Shown in pieces: positions 38,287 through 52,100 of a stretch of 64,000 bases of DNA. How positions within the stretch are numbered: position 1 is the stretch's first letter; every line of letters starts with the position of its first letter. This DNA is from Rosellinia necatrix (Eukaryota; Ascomycota; Sordariomycetes; Xylariales; Xylariaceae): NCBI GenBank assembly GCA_021209875.1, contig JAGYVD010000001.1:62001-126000 (forward strand). The letters are read 5' to 3'. The translations under genes and the position numbers were made by a program. The notes under the pieces were generated by a model, which was not told the DNA's origin, did no database searches, and saw only the letters and a list, made by a program, of their open reading frames with translations.

Positions 38287-41200
38287 AATTTATAGTTTTA
38301 TTTAATATATTTATTTATAGTTATAAATATATATAAAAATTACTAGTTAAAAAACATAAAACTATAAAACAAAAAAAAACTTATTTTATAATAAAATATA
38401 AACTTTTATTAAATAATAAAACTTCTGCTTTATAGCTATATATAAAAATAATATATATAATATAATCGCCGCTAAAACTTTTAAAGTAGTACTAATAATA
38501 AACATTTTAATAAAAACAGTTAAAATTTATAAAAACATTAAGCTAGGTTAAATTTAAAAAAATAAAAATAACAGAGTATATATAAGCTTTTAAAAATTAG
38601 CAATAATAATTTTTATAGTTGCAGCTACTGCTTTATTATTAATAAAAACAGCTTTAGCTAAAACTAATAAATAACTTTTAATAAATATAATCATTATAAC
38701 TAATATAAAGTTTAATTTAAATCTTTTGCTAACTATAATAAAAACTAATATAATATTAAATATAAAAATAGTCGCGTATTTAAATAAAATAAATTATATG
38801 TTAAACTTTACAGTAATTTTTATAATAAACGCGCAAACAACTGACATGCTTAACACCACGTAAAAAAATATTAAGCATAAAACAGTACGTTTAAACGTAT
38901 TAAAAAAAAATACCTTTTTTATAAACGTTATATTTAATATAATAATTAACTTAAAAGCTTTAAAAAACTTTAAGCTAAACCTTTTAACACTAGAGAATAA
39001 ACCTAAAGTTAAAAATACGTACTTTTTTTTAAGTATTAAAAAACTAGGCAATTTTTTTAAAACTATTATTAAAAAAATGTTTATATATATGCTAAAAAAA
39101 CGTTTAAAGCTTTCTGATTTATTAAAATAATTATATTTTATAATATTTAAATAGATCGCAGAAAAATAAACATTTTATAAAAAAACAACTTAAAATATTT
39201 TTGTGAATAATTAATAAAAACTAAATTAAATTTAAAATAATACTTTTTAATAAATAAAATATAAAAATATTAAATAATATTTATAATAAGCTATATAAAA
39301 TAAATTAATTATAATAAATAAATAAACTAATATTTTTGCTTATTTTATTTTTATTATATAATAAAAATATATAAAATTAATAAAAACTAAGTAATAGTTA
39401 ATTTTTAATAACTTAATAAAATAATAGTTTTAAACAGTTATTTATTATTTTATAAAACAAAATAATTAAAAGCTTGTTAAACAAAAATATATTACGATTA
39501 TTAATATAACAAGATTTTTTATTAATTTTAATATATTTTAAATCTAAAAATATATTTATAATAATTAGTTCTTGCAGCTTAAAATAATTTAATATAGCAT
39601 TAATAAAATATAATAATTCTTTAGTATATATATAAAAATATATAAATTAACTATTATATAAATATATATATTATTATTAATATTTTATTAATAACGTTAT
39701 TATATACTCCGATAATTATAAAATTATTTTAAATATTTTAAAATAATTTTATATTGTTTTATAAAAAAATATTGTAATGTTTTTTATAAAATTTTTATTA
39801 GCTATTTATTTATAAAGCTTTTAAATTCCGTGTAAACGTTTTAAAACTATTAATTACTGCTAAGCAAATATAAGCATTTTAATAATTAGTTTTTAAAAAT
39901 ATTATAAGCTTTTAAAAAATATTTTAAAACAAGCGGATTTTTTATAATTTAATTTTATATTACGTTTAATTAACAGAACTACTATAGAATTAAAAACTAA
40001 CTTATTAGCAAAAATTATAAAAAAAAAATTTTAAACAAAAAACATATTTATTACGTTTATAATATATATTATAAACTAATAAAAATAAAAATAACTTTGT
40101 TTAAAGCTATTTAAAATATTATTTGCTATAAAATAATTTTGCGATATTATAATTTAAAAAACTGCTTTTTTATAAATAAATAAAACTAAAAACGTAGTTT
40201 TAAAGTTATATTATTTTATATAAGCAAAAATATAATTAAAAGCTTAAAAGCTTAATTTTATTAATATAAATAAAATTAATTATATATTTAAGTTGTAGTT
40301 TATTACAAGCTAAAACTAGATATAAACTATTTAAATTAAAAATAGCTTGTTTTATTTAAGCTGTTAAAAACTATAAACAGTAGTTTAATTTAATAAAAAC
40401 AACGTGATTATATTTATAAATTATTTAGCAACTAAAAATATAATCGATTAAATATTATTAAATATAGCTGCTATAGATCGTGTAAACATTTAACTAGTTA
40501 ATTTTTAATATATTTTTTTAATAAAGATTTTAAATATATTATTTATTAAAAGATTAAACTATGTATTAAATATATTAAATAAATTTAAATTAATATAAAA
40601 TGCTATAAATAAAATAAATAAGTTATAAAAACTAAAAGAACTAATAATATTAAATTTAATATAAAACATAATAAAATATATAATAAAAGCAGTAATAAGC
40701 GACAAATAAAAAATAAAATTTAAAAAAAGTTATTAAACCGATATACAGTATAATAAAATAATAAACAAGCTAAATATTTTAAAATTTCGCCGGAACAACA
40801 AAAGCGTTATAATATTTTTTAAACTTAAATATTTTTTTTTTATTATAAATAGCTTAATTTATAATTAATATTAAAAAGCAAAACAATTATATGTTTTATA
40901 TAATATAATTAAACAAATATTTAAAGCTGTATATAACAATAAATATTACGCCAGTTCGGAAAAAATAATAAAAAATCTTAAAAAGGTTTTTATTTATTAT
41001 AAATTTTAGTTAGTTAAAAAATACGTTAAATACTGTTTAAATTGCAATTTTAATTATATAAACTAATTTAAACTAATAAAAGCTTTAAATTAATATATTT
41101 AAAAAACACGTTGTTTATATAAATAATAATAATTAATTTTATATTAAAACTATTTTTAATAAATATTAAAAATATTTTATAGCAGTTAGCAAGCAAAAAA

Positions 41201-42350
41201 TATTATAATATATATAATTATATAATAACAGGGTTATATTATATATTTAAGCAGAGCTTGCTTATTTTTAAAAATAAAAATATATAACTAAAAACTGGGC
41301 TAATATATTTATAAAATAATTGCTAATAAGCGATTAAAAATTTTTAAAAGTATTATTTTTAATTAAAATTAAAAGTTTATATTTAACTTTTAAAAAAAAT
41401 ATAAAAGCTTTAAATATAAAATTATTAATAATTATAACATATTATTTTTAAAGCAACAGATTATTAAAAAAAAAACTAAACAGTTAAATTAATAATATGC
41501 TATTATAACTTTAAAAACTTTAAGTTTAACTAAATTAACTTATGTTTAATATTATAATAAAATTTTAATATTATATAATTATAAACGATATAGTTTATTT
41601 TATATAAACAGCTATTTAGATTTAAATTATTAAAACTTTTAGATTTTATTACTGATTAGTTTAACTAATTAAATATAAAGCAGGTAAAAATTTTAAAAAA
41701 CTATTTTAAATAAAATGCTAAGCTAGCAATAAATTTTATTATAGCATAAGCTAAAAAATATTATAATAGCAAATATTATATATTATAATTTATTTCTAGC
41801 AAAAAAATACTATTATATTTATACGACAGATATTATTTATTAAACAAGCTTTTAAAAAAATACTTATAATAATACGCGGAATTATAAACAGTAAAAAAAA
41901 AAATTAAAAATTTAGCTTATAAATTAAATTTTTTAAAGCATTATAAAATTTATTTAATAATATTAGTAGCTTATTTAAAACGTATGCATAGCTAAAATAA
42001 TTTTTTTAAACGAACTAAACTAGCGCCCGGGCTAATAAAAACTAATTAATATAAATATTTAAATAATAATAATAAAAAAGTATATAAAATCGAATAAATT
42101 TTTAAATACTGCGTTAATAAAACAAAAACAGATTTAATTATTTAATTAAGTAGTAAAGCTAAAAATATAAATATAATTAATAATATATTAAAAATTAACT
42201 GCGTTATTTAAAAAAAATAATAAACAATTATTAAAAAAAAAACAGCCTTTGCTTTAAAGTTGGAAGAGAAATTAAACGCGGAAAACAGCCCTATAAAACA
42301 ACCTGACGTATTACTAAAGATAATAGCTGTTTTTCTATCTGCCGGCATTT
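38287..42350 (+). pseudogene. Pol remnant of the inner element: reverse transcriptase and integrase
   Basis: Plus-strand codons at 39488-39540 read YITIINITRFFINFNIF, the place of the family's ATRFFYQF motif. At 39684-39713, FINNVIIYSD stands for the catalytic FIDDVIIYSD with both aspartates changed to Asn. From about 40950 a segment with EKIIKNLKKVF is followed by YVKYCLNCNFN at about 41021-41053. Its CxxC pair at 41033-41044 is the second half of the integrase HHCC zinc-binding domain. The order RT then integrase identifies Ty3/gypsy. The minus-strand open frame at 38794-39051 is a shadow of upstream pol sequence. An ATCTGCCGGCAT word lies at 42337-42348, next to the 3' LTR. Confidence 0.85.
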
Positions 42351-42551
42351 TAATAAAGTTTTTAAAAAGGCCTATATTAATCGAGCTAACAGCTTATATA
42401 TTATTAGATTAAATAAGTTGCACAGGCTACAGCTGGCAACAGGTGGCCTACGGCCACCTCTGCAGAAGTTAATTCTAAGCTTACTAGAATTCCTTACTTA
42501 GCAGAGGAATTAATAAAGCATTTTTCTTTCTACCTTTATACTAATCTTTTA
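42351..42551 (+). repeat. 3' LTR of the inner element
   Basis: 201 bp with the GGTGGCCTACGGCCACC core and a CTTTCTACCTTTATACTAA end segment. Its tail is one base shorter than the tail of the other copies. Confidence 0.9.
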
Positions 42552-42556
42552 AAATA

Positions 42557-45500
42557 AATTTATAGTTTTATTAAATATATTTATTTATAATTATAAATAT
42601 ATATAAAAATTATTAGTTAAAAAATATAAAATTATAAAATAAAAAAAAGCTTATTTTATAATAAAATATAAATTTTATTATATAATAAAAGCTTTTATTT
42701 TATAACTATATATAAAAATAATATATATAATATAATTAATATTAAAACTTTTAAAGTAGTACTAATAATAAATATTTTAATAAAAACTATTAAAATTTAT
42801 AAAAATATTAAGCTAGGTTAAATTTAAAAAATAAAAACAACAGAGTAGATATAAGCTTATAAAAATTAGCAATAATAATTTTTATAATTATAACTATTAT
42901 TTTATTATTAATAAAAACAGTTTTAGCTAAAACTAATAAATAAACTTTAATAAATATAACTATTATAACTAATATAAAGTTCAAGCTAAATTTTTGCTAA
43001 TTGTAATAATAACTAATATAATATTAAATATAAAAATAATCGTGTATTTAAATAAAATAAATTACATGTTAAACTTTATAATAATTTTATATTAAACATA
43101 TAAACAAAAATATATTTAATATTATATAAAAAATATTAAATATAAAATAATATGTTTAAACGTAGCAAAAAAAAAAATTTTTATAAACGGTATATTAAAT
43201 ATAATAATTAATTTAAAAGGTTTAAAAGTTTTAAGCTAAACTTTTAATATTAAAACTAAACTTAAAATTAAAAATATATATTTTTTAAGTATTAAAAATT
43301 AAGCAATTTTTTAAAACTATTATTAAAAAAATGTTTATATATACGCCGAAAAAATATTTAAAGCTTTTTAATTTATAAAAATAATTATATTTTATAATAT
43401 TTAAATAAATCGTAGAAAAATAAACATTTTTAAAAAAACAACTTAAAATATTTTTATTAATAATTAATAAAAAATAAATAGCATTTAAAACAGTATTTTT
43501 TAATAAATATAATATAAAAATATTAAATAATATTTATAACAAGCTATATAAAATAAATTAATTATAATAAATAAATAAATTAATATTTTTTATTTATTTT
43601 GTTTTTATTATATAATAAAATATATAAAATTAATAAAAATTAAATAATAGTTAATTTTTAATAATTTAATAAAATAATAGTTTTAAATAATTATTTGTTA
43701 TTTTTATAAAATAAAATAATTAAAAGCTTGTTAAATAAAAATATTTTATAATTACTAACGCTACAGGATTTTTTATTAATTTTTAAATATTTTAAATTTA
43801 AAATATATATATAATAATTAATTTTACAGCTTAGAATAATTTAATATAATATTAATAAAATATAGCAATTTTTTATATATATATAAAAATATATAAATTA
43901 ACTATTATATAAATATATATATTATTATTAATATTTTATTAATAACGTTATTATATATTTTAATAATTATAAAATTATTTTAAATTTTTAAAATAATTTT
44001 AATATTATTTTAAAAAAATATTATAAAGTTTTTATAAAATTTTTATTATTTATTTATTTATAAACTTTAAAATTTTATATAAACGTTTTAAAACTATTAA
44101 CTATAATTAAAAAATGTAAATATTTTAATAATTAGTTTTTAAAAATATTGCAAGCTTTTAAAAATATTTTAAAATAAGCGGATTTTTTAAAATCTGGTTT
44201 TATATTATATTTAGTTAGCAGAACTACAGCAAAATTAAAATATTAATTTATTAGCTAAAAATATAAAAAAAAAATTTTAAAAAAAAAACGTATTTATTAT
44301 ATTTATAATATATATTATAAACTAATAAAAACAGAAATAGTTTTATTTAAAACTATTTAATATATTATATGCTATAAAATAATATTATAATATTATAATT
44401 TAAAAAACTATTTTTTAAAAATAAATAAAGCTAAAAATATAATTTTAAAATTATATTAGTTTATATAAGCAAAAAATAACTAAAAGTTTAAAAGCTTAAG
44501 TTTATTAATATAAATAAAATTAAATATATATTTAAATTATAATTTATTATAAACTAAAATTAAATATAAACTATTTAAATTAAAAATAGTTTATTTTATT
44601 TAAGCTGCTAATAAACTATAAATAATAATTTAATTTAATAAAAATAATATAATTATATTTATAAATTATTTAATAATTAAAAATATAATTTATTAAATAT
44701 TATTAAATATAGCGGCTATAAACTATATAAATATTTAATTAATTAATTTTTAATACATTTTTTAATATAGATTTTAAATATATTATTATTTAAAAAATTA
44801 AACTATATATTAAATATATTAAACAGACTTAAATTTATATAAAACGTTATAAATAAAATAAATAAATTATAAACATTAAAAAACCAGCAATATTAAACTT
44901 TATATAAAACGTAAAAAATATAAAGCAGAAGCAGTAATAAATAATAAATAAAAATAAAATTTTAAAAAATTATTAAACCAACATATAATATAATAAAATA
45001 TTAAACAAGCTAAATATTTAAAAGTTTTACTAAAATAATAAAAGCGTTATAATATTTTTTAAACCTAGGCATTTTTTTTGTTATAAAAGCTTAATTTATA
45101 ATTAATATTAAAAATAAAATAATTATATGTTTTATATAATATAATTAAATAAATATTTAAAGCTATATATAATAATAAATATTACGCAGGTTTAAAAAAT
45201 AATAAAAACTTTAAAAGTTTTTATTTATAATAGGTTTTAATTAATTAAAAATATATTAAATACTGCTTAAATTATAATTTTAATTATATAAACAAATTTA
45301 AACTAATAAAAGTTTTAAACTAAAATATTTAAAAATATATTATTTATATAAATAATAATAATTAATTTTATATTAAATTTATTTTTAATAAATACTAAAA
45401 GTATTTTATAATAATTAATAAATAAAAATACTATAATATATATAATTATATAATAATTATATTATATTATATATTTAAATTAAGCCTGTTTATTTTAAAA

Positions 45501-46262
45501 ATAAAAATATATAACTAAAAATTAAGCTAATATATTTATAAAATAACTGCTAATAAACAATTAAAAAATTTTAAAAAAATTTTTAATTAAAACTAAAATT
45601 TAAATTTAATTTTTAAAAAAAATATAAAAAGATTTAAATATAAAACTCTTAATAACTACAGCTTATTATTTATAAAATAATAAATTATTAAAAAAAAAAA
45701 CTAAACAGTTAAATTAATAATATATTATTACAACTTTAAAAACTTTAAGTTTAATTAAGTTAATTTATATTTAATATTATAATAAAATTTTAATATTATA
45801 TAGTTATAAACAATATAATTTATTTTATATAAATAGCTATTTAAATTTAAATTATTTAAACTTTTAAACTTTATTGCTAATTAATTTAATTAATTAAATA
45901 TAAAATAAATAAAAACGTTAAAAACTATTTTTAATAAAACATTAAGCTAGCAATAAATTTTGCTGTAATATAAACTAAAAATATTATAATAATAAATATT
46001 ATATATTATAATTTATTTTACTAAAAAATATTATTATATTTATATAACAGATATTATTTATTAAACAAGCTTTTAAAAAATATTTATAATAATATATAAA
46101 ACTTTAAATAATAAAAAAAGTTAAAATTTAACTTATAAATTAAACTTTTAAAATATTATAAAATTTATTTAATAATATTAATAGTTTATTTAAAACATAT
46201 ATATAGCTAAAATAATTTTTTTTAAATAAATTAAACTAATGCTTAAGCTAATAAAAGCTAAT
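42557..46262 (+). pseudogene. Pol-side part of the outer element, before the second insertion
   Basis: Aligns base for base with 38287-42000 of the inner copy but is more heavily mutated. FINNVIIYFN is at 43935-43964. The integrase second cysteine has changed to Tyr (TGCTTAAATTAT near 45265). The sequence is cut at 46262 by the foreign element and resumes at 52947. Confidence 0.82.
46258..46262. repeat. Left target-site duplication CTAAT
   Basis: CTAAT here corresponds to TTAAC at 52942-52946, the same five bases apart from C/T transitions. The uninterrupted counterpart in the inner element is in ACTAATTAATATAAATATTT at about 42040-42060. Confidence 0.75.
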
Positions 46263-46496
46263 AGTCACGGATGCCTACATACCCCTGACTAGGACCTACC
46301 TGGAAAGGTTTTTCTGGTTGTAAGCTAAGGCTTATAACACCTATGTATATTATGTGACCTAGCATCCGTGCACTTATAAATTAGTACATATTTAATTTTT
46401 ATTTAGATAGTTTTTTCGGTTTTTTAATTTTTAATTAATATATATATAGGACTTTAATTAAAAGCTTTGCTTTTATAAAGGATATTAATTATAATA
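46263..46496 (+). repeat. 5' LTR, hardly mutated
   Basis: 234 bp of fairly balanced composition. It contains an inverted pair CACGGATGC (46266-46274) and GCATCCGTG (46362-46370), plus ACCTACCTGGAAAGG. The terminal TG and CA have decayed to AG and TA. Confidence 0.9.
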
Positions 46497-48251
46497 ATTA
46501 AAAGATTATTTTTATTACCTGATATTTAACTGATTGAATTCGGTTGTAAAAACGACTGCTATTCTGTTATTTCCTGTATTTGCGGGACTTTAATATTAAA
46601 CCGACTTGTTGAATGCGAGCTTAATTTATATTTTAGTAATTTAATTATAAAAATTAGCGCTAAAGCTTTAATTTTTATACAACATATTATATTATAGTAT
46701 AAATAATATGTTTAATATAGCATAAGAAAATATTAGCAGGTCTGTTTGTAATACAGCTTGTTATAAAATATAATTTAACTCTGATATTTTAGCCTGGAGC
46801 TATATTAAAAGCAATAAATAAGCTAATATTTATTTATACTAATAATCAGCAGAAGTATAAACTTTACGTTTTAACTTTAGTTTTATAATAAAACGCGAAA
46901 ATAAAAATAAAAAAGAAAATTTGTAAGAAATATATTAGCATGTTATAAATGTTTTTTTTTTTAAAAATACTTAGTATAATATAAACTTGTTTAGTTTAAA
47001 AGCAGAAGTAGTAAAAAAAGTCTAATATTTTGTTATAAACTTAATATAAAAAACAAAGATTAAAGCATTATTTATTTTATTAATAAAAAAAAAATAAGCG
47101 GTTTTTAAAATTAACGGACTAATAATTTAAAAGTTTTTTAACAACTGCTATAAAGCAGATTATAAAGCTTTGTTTTAAAAAATAAAACTATAAATATTTA
47201 TAGCTAATATTTAAAAACAAATAGCTAAAGACTTATATAAAATTACAAATATATTTAACGTTAATTTTAATTATTTAATAGCTTAGGTTAACTTATATTA
47301 TAATACGTAAAAAATTGCTATAATTAAGTTAAAAATATAATATAAAACGATTTTTATAAATTTAGCAAAAAAAACTAAAAAGCTGGTTAAAATTAATTAA
47401 TTTATTGCTGACCTAATAGCTTAAAAACGTTCTGCTAGTAATACGCTTTTAATAATGTCGGGACTAAAAAAGTTTATTAAAATAAATATTTTTATTTTTT
47501 ATAATAACGCAATAAAAAATTTTATTGTTTTTAAAGTTTAGCATCGCAATTAAACTAACTGTTTTATAGCTAATGCCGACTAGTTTACAACTAAAACAGC
47601 TTAAATAGCAGATATTAAATTATATTTAAAAAGCTTAGCTGCAGTTAATTTATAGTTTTTTTTTTAAAACATTTATTTTAAAAAAATTATTACTACTAAA
47701 AAATTAATAGGTTATTTATACTAAAAATACTCTAATTTTAACTAAAAGTAGAAGTTTTGTATTAAATTTATAAGTTTAATTATAATTATTTTTATAAAAT
47801 ATTAAATATTTAAAAATATGTTTAATTGTTTTATAAAAAACGTATGTTTACTAAAGCTTTATAAAAAAAAGAATTTTATTTATAGTTATTACTCCGTTTT
47901 AAAAATTAAGTTGTTATATAATATTTAAACAATAAATATAATTATAATAAGTTTATTTATTACTACGAGCAGGTCGTTTATAATATAATTAAGACTAATA
48001 TAGAATTTAAAAAATTAAAAAAATAAAAAGTTGCTAGAGCGCTTAATAAAAAAGTAAGAAACTTAAGAGCTAGCAGCAGCAGTACTAGCGGTAGCAGAAG
48101 TAGTAGCAGAACTTATTAAATATATAAACCGACCGTTAAGCTTACTAAAACAATATAAACCGGAAAGCTTTTTTTTAAAAAAATAAAAAAACTAATAAAA
48201 AAAAAAAAATGTTTTTATTATAAGTAGTAAAATTATAAATTTAGCTTATGT
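46497..48251 (+). pseudogene. Gag remnant with CCHC zinc knuckle
   Basis: The readable end at 48210-48251 has cysteine, tyrosine, tyrosine and cysteine codons at the spacing C-x2-C-x4-H-x4-C. The second Cys has become Tyr (TGT to TAT), the His has become Tyr (CAT to TAT), and the outer two cysteines are intact. A nucleocapsid knuckle directly upstream of the protease is the normal gypsy order. The rest of gag is too damaged to read, though a Ser/Ala-rich stretch (GCTAGCAGCAGCAGTACTAG) lies at about 48070. Confidence 0.75.
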
Positions 48252-48439
48252 TTAATTAAACGTAAAAACGTAAGTATAAACGTTATAAATATAGATTAAA
48301 AGCGTAAAATATAATTAACTGTTATATACGTTAAAATATACAGAGACTAAGGTATAAAAAAAGATCTGGTTAACGTAACACAGAATAAAAAAGCGGGAAA
48401 AACTTAACTTTAAAAACAATAGATTTTTTTTTAAAGAAT

Positions 48440-48631
48440 ATGTTAATAAATATTAGTATTAAAGCAGTAGAGGATTTTTTAACTTTTTATTTAAAAGGAG
48501 ACTTTTTTTTAGTTTTATATATATTAGTACTAAATAAACAAAAGTTTTTTATAAATAATGTTTTAATTAATATAAAAGTAGACGGATATATTTTTATAAA
48601 TATAGAACTAGCGCTAAATATTAAGCGATAA
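48440..48631 (+). pseudogene. Retrotransposon aspartic protease remnant
   Basis: A 63-codon open stretch on the plus strand between the gag knuckle and the reverse transcriptase. Near its end, residues INIKVDGYIFINIELAL occupy the active-site region. Asn-Ile-Lys stands at the position of the family's catalytic Asp-Thr/Ser-Gly triad, each change explained by a single G-to-A or C-to-T step. The open frame survives by chance. The enzyme would be inactive. The apparent ATG at 48440 is unlikely to be a true start, because the protease is normally part of a polyprotein. Confidence 0.8.
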
Positions 48632-49627
48632 TTAAGCGTTAAAATAAAAACTGACTTTTATTTAAAAAAAATGTTAAAGTTTGATTTAAATTTTTATTAA
48701 AATATAGAAAAAGCTTTAATAATAAATTTCTATTTATAAAAACAAATGTTTAAAAACGTTCTATTAATTAAATTAAAAATAAAGCATAATTTTATTATAA
48801 GTTAAATATTTTATAAAAAACACAATATATTTTTTAATTTTAAAAGGAAATATTATGTATTTTTTTTTAGTTTTTTATTAAATAACAGGATTTTTTTTAT
48901 ATATAAAGCAAAGCTAAGTGTTAAATATTTAAAAGCTTGGCAACTGCATTATTTAAATATAGTTGCGCTATTATTAGCTTTATTTAAAGCTTTATTAAAA
49001 TTTTTAAAAAATATAACACGTTAGCTTATAAAATATACGTTATAAGTGGACTAATAAAAAAACGCGATATATAAAATAAATTAATAATTAAATAAAAACG
49101 TTGTAATTTTTATTAATACGTTATTTTTATTTTAAAAAACAAAGTAATAATATAACTACTAAAGTTTATATTAGTTATAAAAAAACGTAATTAAATAGTA
49201 TAAATATTAGCTAGTTGCTAATATTGCTGCAATTAGAATTTCTTTTTTTTTAAAAAGCGCAAGGATTTATAAAGCGTTAATTAGCGCAATATTAATAAGT
49301 TATATTAATGCTATAATCTAATATAAATATTAACTAGCGAAGCTTTTTTTAGTTAAAGAAAAAAAGGAGCTAAAACATAAAATATAAAAACAAATATTTC
49401 TAGAGTATTACAAGCTTTTAAAAACTTTTAGCAAAATAGACTCTAATATATTGCTTTTTAATTAAATAATAAATTATCGTATTAAATTTGCTAAAAATAA
49501 AAGTTAAAAGGACTTAATAAACAATTTATTATATTATATATTATTAAAAAAACTAGAAGCTATAAAAGAGTATATTATTAATAACTTTTAAAAAAGTTTA
49601 TTATATTTAAAAGCGCTTTTTTTGCTT

Positions 49628-50000
49628 TGTTTATATTATTTATGCAGAAATTAAACGGAGGCTTTAGATTTTGTATAAACTACTGAAAATTAAACGTGTT
49701 AACTAAAAAAAACTAATATTTGTTGTTTTTAATAAATAAAATATTAGTACGTATAGTAAAAGTTAAAATTTTTATAAAAATTAATATATAACAGATGTTT
49801 TATTATATTTATATGCATTTAAAAACAAAAATTTTATAACGTTTAAAACTAGATATAAGTTATTTAAATATAAAATATTATTTTTTAAATTATTAAACAG
49901 CTTAGCTATTTTTTAAAAGTATATAAATAGCGCGTTAATAAAATATTTAAACGACTTTTATAATATTTATATTAATAATATGTTAATTTATTCTAATAAT
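49628..50000 (+). pseudogene. Ty3/gypsy reverse transcriptase remnant
   Basis: From about 49640 the plus strand reads MQKLNGGFRFCINY-stop-KLNVLTKKN. This is the family's K-x-NGGFRFC-x-DYRKLN segment, with Asp changed to Asn and Arg to stop. The catalytic box at 49968-49994 reads YINNMLIYS for YIDDMLIYS. Between them the substrate-binding region is interrupted by stops at former Gln and Arg codons. Assignment to Ty3/gypsy rests on these two motifs and on the gag-protease-RT-integrase order. Confidence 0.9.
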
Positions 50001-51099
50001 ATAAAAAATATTAAATATATATAAAAAAGTTCTGCAGAAACTGTAAAATATAGGTTTATAAGCAGACTTAAAAAGTATAAATTTTATATAACTAAGACCA
50101 GATATTTAAAATTTATTATAAAAAGGATAAAATTAAAATAGATTTAAATAAAGTAGCTGTTATATAAAACTAAAACTTTGTATTAAAATAAAAAAATATA
50201 ATTTTTTAAGATTTAGCAACTTTATTAAAAGTTTATTTTAAAGTTTAGTTATATTATTAAATTATTGTTTAATTTTATAAAAAAAAATAATATATTTTTA
50301 GAGCAAAAAATATTAAAAAATGTTTAATAAACTAAAAACCTAACTAATAAACGCTTTAGTATTAATACATTTTAATTATAACAGAGAGACAAAAATAAAA
50401 ATAGACGCGTTAAACGGAGTAGCAGCAGGAAGTTTAATATAAAAAAAAAACGACGGCAAATAATATTTAATAACATTTTATTTAAAAATAATATAAAGCG
50501 TTAAATTAAACTATAGTATTTATAATAAAAAAATATTAGTAATAGTAAAAGCGTTTTTATATTAAAAACCGGAGTTAGTAGGAACGTAAAAGCGCGATTT
50601 TTTTTTTATTATTATAGATTATAAAGCTTTTAAGTACTTTTTAACAAAATAAAAATTTAATTTTTATTAAGCAAAATAAGCTAAACTTTTATTTTAATAT
50701 AATTTTACGATTATATATAAGCTTAAGTTAAATAATATAATCGCAGATATTTTATTAAAAAAATAAAAAGATTTATGCACGTAAAAAAAAAAAATAAATA
50801 GTTAACAGCATATAATAATATTTTATTTAATTAATAAAACTTGTTTTGTTTAAAGCGTTAATATAAAAATATTTATAATTAATATTAAAACAATATTTTT
50901 TTATTTTATAATAATGCTAGTAAATAAAATGCTAAAATAAAACTAAAAAGCTTTTAAAATAGCTATATATAAAGCTAGGGCTAAATTAAGCGATAATAAG
51001 GACTAAGCGTTATATAACGGGCTAGTTATATATAAAAGTTGCCTAGTAATATTTAAAATAAACGATTTATTTATAAAAATTTTTAAAAAAATATATAAA

Positions 51100-52100
51100 C
51101 GTATAATAATAACGCACCTAGGTCGTAATAAAATTTATAAGTTAATAGCAGCATAATATTAATAGCTAGGACTAGCTATAGATTATAACATATATATAGC
51201 TAACTGTTTTAAGTGCCGGCCGGCAAAAGTGCTTAAAAATAAAACCTCCGGTTTTTTATAACTTATATTAATATTTCTAAAGCTATTTTAATATTTAATA
51301 ATTAATTTTAAAAAATAATTATTAATAAAAAAAAAAATATATTTATAATAATAGATCGATTAAATAAACTATTTTAGTTAATTTTTGTTAAAAACTAGTT
51401 ATAACAGAAGTAACAGCAAAATTATATTATAAAAGCTTATTTAAAATTTTCGGTTTACTAAAAAAAATAAATTTAAACTAAAGCTTTTAATTTATTGCTT
51501 TATTTATAAACAAACTAGCAAAAATTTTAAAAATTTAATAAAAACTATTTTTAGCAGGATATTACGAATTAGCAAAACAAGCCAAGATTATAATTAAATA
51601 TTTAAACTAAAAACTAAGACTTTTTTATAACTATTACTAAAATAATTAAGCTAAAGCTTTATTAATAATAAATTATGTAGCAGCGTTACTGCTATATGAT
51701 TTTATAAAATTACAACTTTATAAAATATTATTTAAATTTTTAATATTTTATTACTAAAATTAGTATAACTAAACGCTAGACATAGAAAGTTTATTTATAA
51801 AAAAGCGATTAAACTAATAGAACGTTTAATTAATAGCAAAAATAATATAAAAATATGTGGATATAGCTTGAAAAATTTTATTATAAATATAAATACGTAT
51901 AATTAAAAAAAAAAAAAAATATAAAAAAAAATTAAACTTTAGTATAAAAAATCAGGTGTTTATTATTAAAAAACAATAATTTTAAATTATAAATAAACTT
52001 TTAAATAAACTAGACTATTTTATAATAAAACAATATTTTAAAATTATAAAAAAAACAAAACCGGCGATATTCTAACTAAAAGTACTGTTAAGTTAGCAAT
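51100..52100 (+). pseudogene. Integrase remnant
   Basis: At 51115-51216 the plus strand reads HLGRNKIYKLIAA, then a broken stretch, then YIANCFKC. This is the HHCC zinc-binding domain, with the CxxC at 51205-51216 intact. Downstream, near 51350, IIIDRLNK stands where the catalytic core has a D-R-L-x-K segment. The 3' end of the integrase and any chromodomain cannot be delimited. Confidence 0.8.

Larger units (their letters stand above)
34854..42551 (+). mobile_element. Inner full-length Ty3/gypsy retrotransposon (7.7 kb)
   Basis: LTRs at 34854-35055 and 42351-42551 flank a 7.3-kb interior with a gag-like part followed by pol on the plus strand. Reverse transcriptase (39488-39713) and integrase zinc-binding (about 40950-41110) remnants are readable. 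The AAATA duplications at 34849-34853 and 42552-42556 prove independent insertion, here into another copy of its own family. All frames are broken by RIP-type changes. Confidence 0.9.

Noticed and set aside
38794..39051. 85-codon open frame on the minus strand
   Set aside because: It lies within plus-strand pol sequence of the inner element, and its homologous region at 43070-43320 is not open.
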